Below, in pieces: positions 7,557-10,439 of a DNA stretch of 10,439 nt. Positions within the stretch are counted from its first letter, which is position 1, and each line of letters starts with the position of its first letter. The notes under the pieces are model-generated. The model saw nothing but the letters and a program-made list of their open reading frames with translations, had not been told where the DNA came from and ran no database searches. The position numbers and the translations under genes are program-made. The stretch spans positions 322,022 through 332,460 of the forward strand of contig MU646802.1 of the NCBI GenBank assembly GCA_026770585.1. Reading direction: 5' to 3'. Source of the stretch: Baffinella frigidus. Its lineage: Eukaryota > Cryptophyceae > Cryptomonadales > Baffinellaceae.

Positions 7557-8786
7557 TGCCGCCACCCCCAGCGCATGCCCCCCTCCGCGCAGATGCAGGC
7601 GGTGAAGCCCACGGCAATCACGCAGCGGATGAGTCTCGGCGTCACGCAGAACCTCATCCGCGCGCTCTTCTCCGAACTCTGCTTCGCGCGCAACGTCTTC
7701 CCGTCAGACTGCTTCGCAGAACAGGCGGTGCCCCCCTTCTCGCCGCCAGACCTTTGTCAACGCACCACCGCGCTGTGCCTGGAGACTTGCCACTGACCTG
7801 CCCGGCGCACACCGCAGTTCGGCACCCAGAACTACCACGGTCTCATCAAAGACACCGGCAACACGGACGTCGACACCTTGCTCTCCTGGATCGAGGACGG
7901 CGCCTTCGCCGCGCTGAGGGAGGGGTACCTCGCCATGATCCTGTTCGGGATCTACACGGACGAGGCGGACCCTACCACTCTTCACGAGGCGTGGTATTTT
8001 CGGGTATCGGATGCGGGAAACCTGCAAATCGCGTCTGGGGAAGCGGACGGGAGCCAGCCTGGCGAGTCTTCCGCGTCCTGGCTCAACGGATTCAACCGGG
8101 GCTCCTCCTTGGTGGGGAAGAACACGGACGAGGTCACCAAGCTCTCCTCAAACTTCATCCGCACCGTCGTGGCCCTCAACTCCGCCCTCGACGACCTCCC
8201 CCAGGTACCCACTTACCTTTGCGGTCCACACACCTGTGCGAGCATCATTTCACACTCCTGCGCCTCCCTCACGCAAATCCAGTCCGGTGAGCAGCGCCGA
8301 CTGTCCTCACCCTTGCCGTGCGTCTCCACGCCTTTGGCTCAGGCGGTGGTGTGCCTGCTCCACAAAGTGAGCATCAGGGATATCTGTCAACCCGAGTGTC
8401 AAACCACCACGATCCACAAAACAGGACCGATGGCTCACCATGCGGCTCTACTACAACATGGACAAGCCGCCGCCTCCGGGGTGGCAGCCGGGCGGCTTTC
8501 GCAGCGCCGATGACGAGGTTGACCAATCCATCATCAGGTGCGTGCCAGCCACAAACCCGACCCCGTGGCGCTCGTTGCTGTGCGCTTGCCCTGCGCCTCT
8601 AGGCAGTCGTAAGTCTGACAAAACGCGGTGGTCGCTCGGTGGCAGGTACGCAGCGCAGCCCGAGGTCTTGAACATCGGCGGGACCGCGACGCCGTACCAC
8701 TCTCTCAAGCTCAAGGTGAACCTGACCGCCACCCTCCTTCCAGCATCAAGTGCATCTTTGAGTGCACGCTTGCTTCCGCCTCGGTC
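7557..8786 (+). repeat. Inverted duplication, right arm (1,230 bp)
   Basis: This is the partner of 4966-6195, at about 99.7 percent identity with no gaps. Its left edge begins in the C/TGCCGCC sequence just upstream of the start codon and abuts the interstitial array. Its right edge ends in GGTC within intron 4, where telomere-like sequence takes over. The arms are separated by 1,361 bases. Confidence 0.95.
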
Positions 8787-8817
8787 TAGTTTCTGGGGTC
8801 TAAGGTCTAAGTTCTAG
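7575..8817 (+). pseudogene. Truncated inverted copy of the HORMA gene (exons 1-4 only)
   Basis: Exons equivalent to those of the intact gene are 7575-7727, 7818-8204, 8425-8537 and 8646-8715. All splice sites are preserved, coding for residues 1-241 with Ile61 and Asp210 in place of Val and Ala. Exons 5-7 (acidic region, poly-Glu linker, basic C-terminus) are absent. If intron 4 is not removed, translation runs on for 33 residues, the last ones encoded by telomere-like repeat, to TAG at 8815-8817, for 274 residues. That would be nearly a HORMA domain alone. The native upstream region is missing, and an array of telomere-like repeats stands where the promoter should be. It may be silent; the lack of disabling mutations may simply reflect its youth. 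Confidence 0.8.
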
Positions 8818-8971
8818 GGTCTGGGGTCTAGGGTCTAGAGTCTAGAGTCTAGAGTCTAGGGTCTAGGGTCAAGGGTCTAGGGTCTATTCAGCGTTTAGGT
8901 TTTAGGGTTTGGGTTTAGGTTTCAGGGTTTGGGATTTAGGGTGTAAGTTTTGGATTTAGGGTGTAAGTTTT
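8787..8971 (+). repeat. Telomere-like array after the truncated HORMA copy
   Basis: Degenerate TCTAGGG, TCTAGAG and TTTAGGG units start directly at the break in intron 4. The block 8821-8900 reappears, with a small deletion, after the third HORMA fragment. This shows that the array and the gene fragment were duplicated together. Confidence 0.85.
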
Positions 8972-9066
8972 CGTACCACTCTCTCAAGCTCAAGGTGAAC
9001 CTGACCGCCACCCTCCTTCCAGCATCAAGTGCATATTTGAGTGCACGCTTGCTTCCGCCTCGGTCT
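8972..9066 (+). pseudogene. Third HORMA fragment: end of exon 4 and part of intron 4
   Basis: Bases 8972-9099 match 8693-8820 (offset 279) with two substitutions noted (9035 A for C, 9069 G for T). The gene-derived part, to about 9065, carries the codons for YHSLKLK and the start of intron 4. It ends at the same GGTC junction as the inverted copy, and the same telomere-like sequence follows. It therefore derives from the already truncated copy, not from the intact gene. It is too short to encode anything useful. Confidence 0.85.
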
Positions 9067-9284
9067 AGGTTCTGGGGTCTAAGGTCTAAGTTCTAGGGTG
9101 TCTAGAGTCTAGAGTCTAGGGTCTAGTGTCAAGGGTCTAGGGTCTATTTAGCGTTTAGAGTATAGGGTTCGGGTGTTGGTTTTTGAGTTCAGGGTCTAGG
9201 GTTTAGGTTTTAGGGTCAAGGGTCAAGGGTCTAGGATTTAGGGTTCAGGGTTTAGGGTTTAGGGTTTAGGGTTGTGAGTTTAGT

Positions 9285-9323
9285 GTTGTGAGGTACACCC
9301 TAAACACGGTTTGGGGTTGAGGG
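9285..9323 (+). repeat. Non-telomeric insert motif, copy 1
   Basis: Within the array, the sequence TTGTGAGGT, A, CACCC followed by TAAACACGGTTTGGGGTT interrupts the G-rich pattern and contains a reversed (C-rich) repeat unit. A close relative lies at 10316-10349, about 1,030 bases away. Confidence 0.65.
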
Positions 9324-10315
9324 TTTCGGGGATTTAGGTTTGGCGTTTAGCATTTAGCAGTCAGCGTCTGGCATCAAGCGTTGAGCGTTGAGGATTTAGG
9401 ATTTAGGGTTTAGGGTTTAGAATTTAGGGTTTAGGGTTTAGGGTTTAGGGTTTAGGGTTTAGGGATTAGGGGTAGGTTAAGGCTAGAGGATTGAGGATTG
9501 AGGTTTGAGGCTTGAGGCTTGAGGCTCTGAAGGTCTCAAGTTGAGGATTTCGGGTTTAGGTTGAGGATTTAGCGTTTGAGTTTAGGGTTTAGGGTTTACG
9601 GTTGAGGGTCTAAGGTTTAGGGTTTAGTGCGTGTTTAGTGTTTAGAACTCAGGGTGTTGCTCAACTTTAGGGTCTGGTTCAGGGTTTTGAGTTTTTAGGT
9701 TGTAGGGTTTCGGGATTAAGTATTCGGTTTCAGAAATTAGGTTTTAGGATCTAGGTTCAAGGGTCTAGGGTCTAGAGGGTGTAGGTGCTAGGGTTTAGGG
9801 TCTAAGATTCAGGTTGAAGGGTTGAGGGTTTAGGGTTCAAGGTTCAGAGTTTAGGGTTCAGGGCTTAGGTTCAGGGTTGAGGGTTTAGGGATTAGGGGTC
9901 AGGGTTCAGTGTTGGGGTTCAGGGTTTAGGGTTGAGGCTTGAGGCTTGAGGGTTTAGGGTTAAGGGTTTAGGGTTTAGGGTTGAGGGTTTAGGGTTGAGG
10001 GTTGAGGGTTGAGGGTTGAGGGTCGAGGTTTGAGGGTTCAGGGTTTAGGGTTTAGGGCTTAGGGTGAAGGGTGAAGGGTGTAGGGTTTCGGGTTTAGGAT
10101 TGAGGGTTTAGGGTTTAGGGTGTATGGTTTAGGATGCAGGGTTGAGTGTTTAGGGTTTAGTGTTTAGTGTTTAGGGCTTAGAGTTCAGGGTTTAGGAATT
10201 ACGGTTCAGGGGGTCAGAGTTTTGGGTTTAGGGTTTAAGGTTGAGAGTTGAGGGTTTGGGGTTAGGGTTCAGGGGTAAGGGTGTAGGTTCAGGGTTAAGA
10301 CTTTAGGGTTTAGGC

Positions 10316-10349
10316 TTGTGAGGTGCACCCCAAAGACGGTTTCGGGTTT
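10316..10349 (+). repeat. Non-telomeric insert motif, copy 2
   Basis: TTGTGAGGT, G, CACCC followed by CAAAGACGGTTTCGGGTT matches the motif at 9285 with a few substitutions. Surrounding sequence does not align clearly at the same offset. I therefore cannot claim a 1,030-bp higher-order unit, only a recurring motif. Confidence 0.65.
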
Positions 10350-10439
10350 GGAGATGAGGGTGTAGGGTTCAGGTTTTATGGTTCCGGGTTAAGGGTTTAG
10401 GGCTTAGGGTTTAGGGTTTAGGGTTTAGGGTTTAGGGTT

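Larger units (their letters stand above)
9067..10439 (+). repeat. Outer telomere-like array ending in perfect TTTAGGG units
   Basis: Nearly 1.4 kb of G-rich degenerate repeats, with TTTAGGG, TTCAGGG, TTGAGGG and GCTTGAG variants. Cleaner TTTAGGG runs occur at about 9400-9466 and at the very end (10410-10439, four perfect units plus two bases). The shift to perfect units at the edge suggests that the true chromosome terminus lies at or just beyond the window. Confidence 0.9.

Noticed and set aside
6764-10439. CRISPR-like or satellite array
   Set aside because: There are no fixed-length spacers between identical repeats; units are 6-8 bases and telomere-type, and the setting is eukaryotic.

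Overview
The window is nuclear DNA from a eukaryote, close to a chromosome end. Three things show this: long arrays of degenerate CCCTAAA/TTTAGGG telomere-type repeats, a gene broken by GT-AG introns, and a protein of the meiotic HORMA family. The TTTAGGG unit occurs in green algae and land plants, cryptophytes and several alveolates, so it suggests an alga or other protist rather than an animal or typical fungus. I cannot name the species.

Layout. Bases 1-509 are a C-rich degenerate telomere-like array whose G-rich strand points left. Bases 510-3449 hold no gene I can support; they contain dispersed direct repeats, two fold-back (inverted-repeat) structures and small hairpins. Bases 3517-6177 on the minus strand carry one apparently intact seven-exon gene for a Hop1/ASY1/HORMAD-type HORMA protein (about 501 residues in my model). 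Bases 6178-6681 are its 5' flank. Bases 6682-6760 are an old, internally deleted fragment of the same gene. Bases 6764-7556 are an interstitial G-rich array that includes a homogenised TCTAGGG block. Bases 7557-8786 are an inverted copy of the 5' part of the HORMA gene (exons 1-4 and part of intron 4), with 4 substitutions in 1,230 bp and no indels. It is cut off abruptly by telomere-like DNA. Bases 8972-9066 are a third small copy, of the cut end itself together with its adjoining array. From there to 10439 everything is G-rich telomere-like repeat, ending in perfect TTTAGGG units.

Reading. The only convincing functional gene is the minus-strand HORMA gene, a likely meiotic chromosome-axis component. 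The rest looks like a chromosome end built in steps: gene fragments carrying telomere-like arrays of the same polarity have been stacked outward. The main points of interest are the fresh inverted duplication, the GGTC microhomology at its broken end, the possible HORMA-only truncated product, and a duplicated splice acceptor before the last exon of the intact gene. All gene models come from reading the sequence by eye; no alignment or transcript evidence was available.
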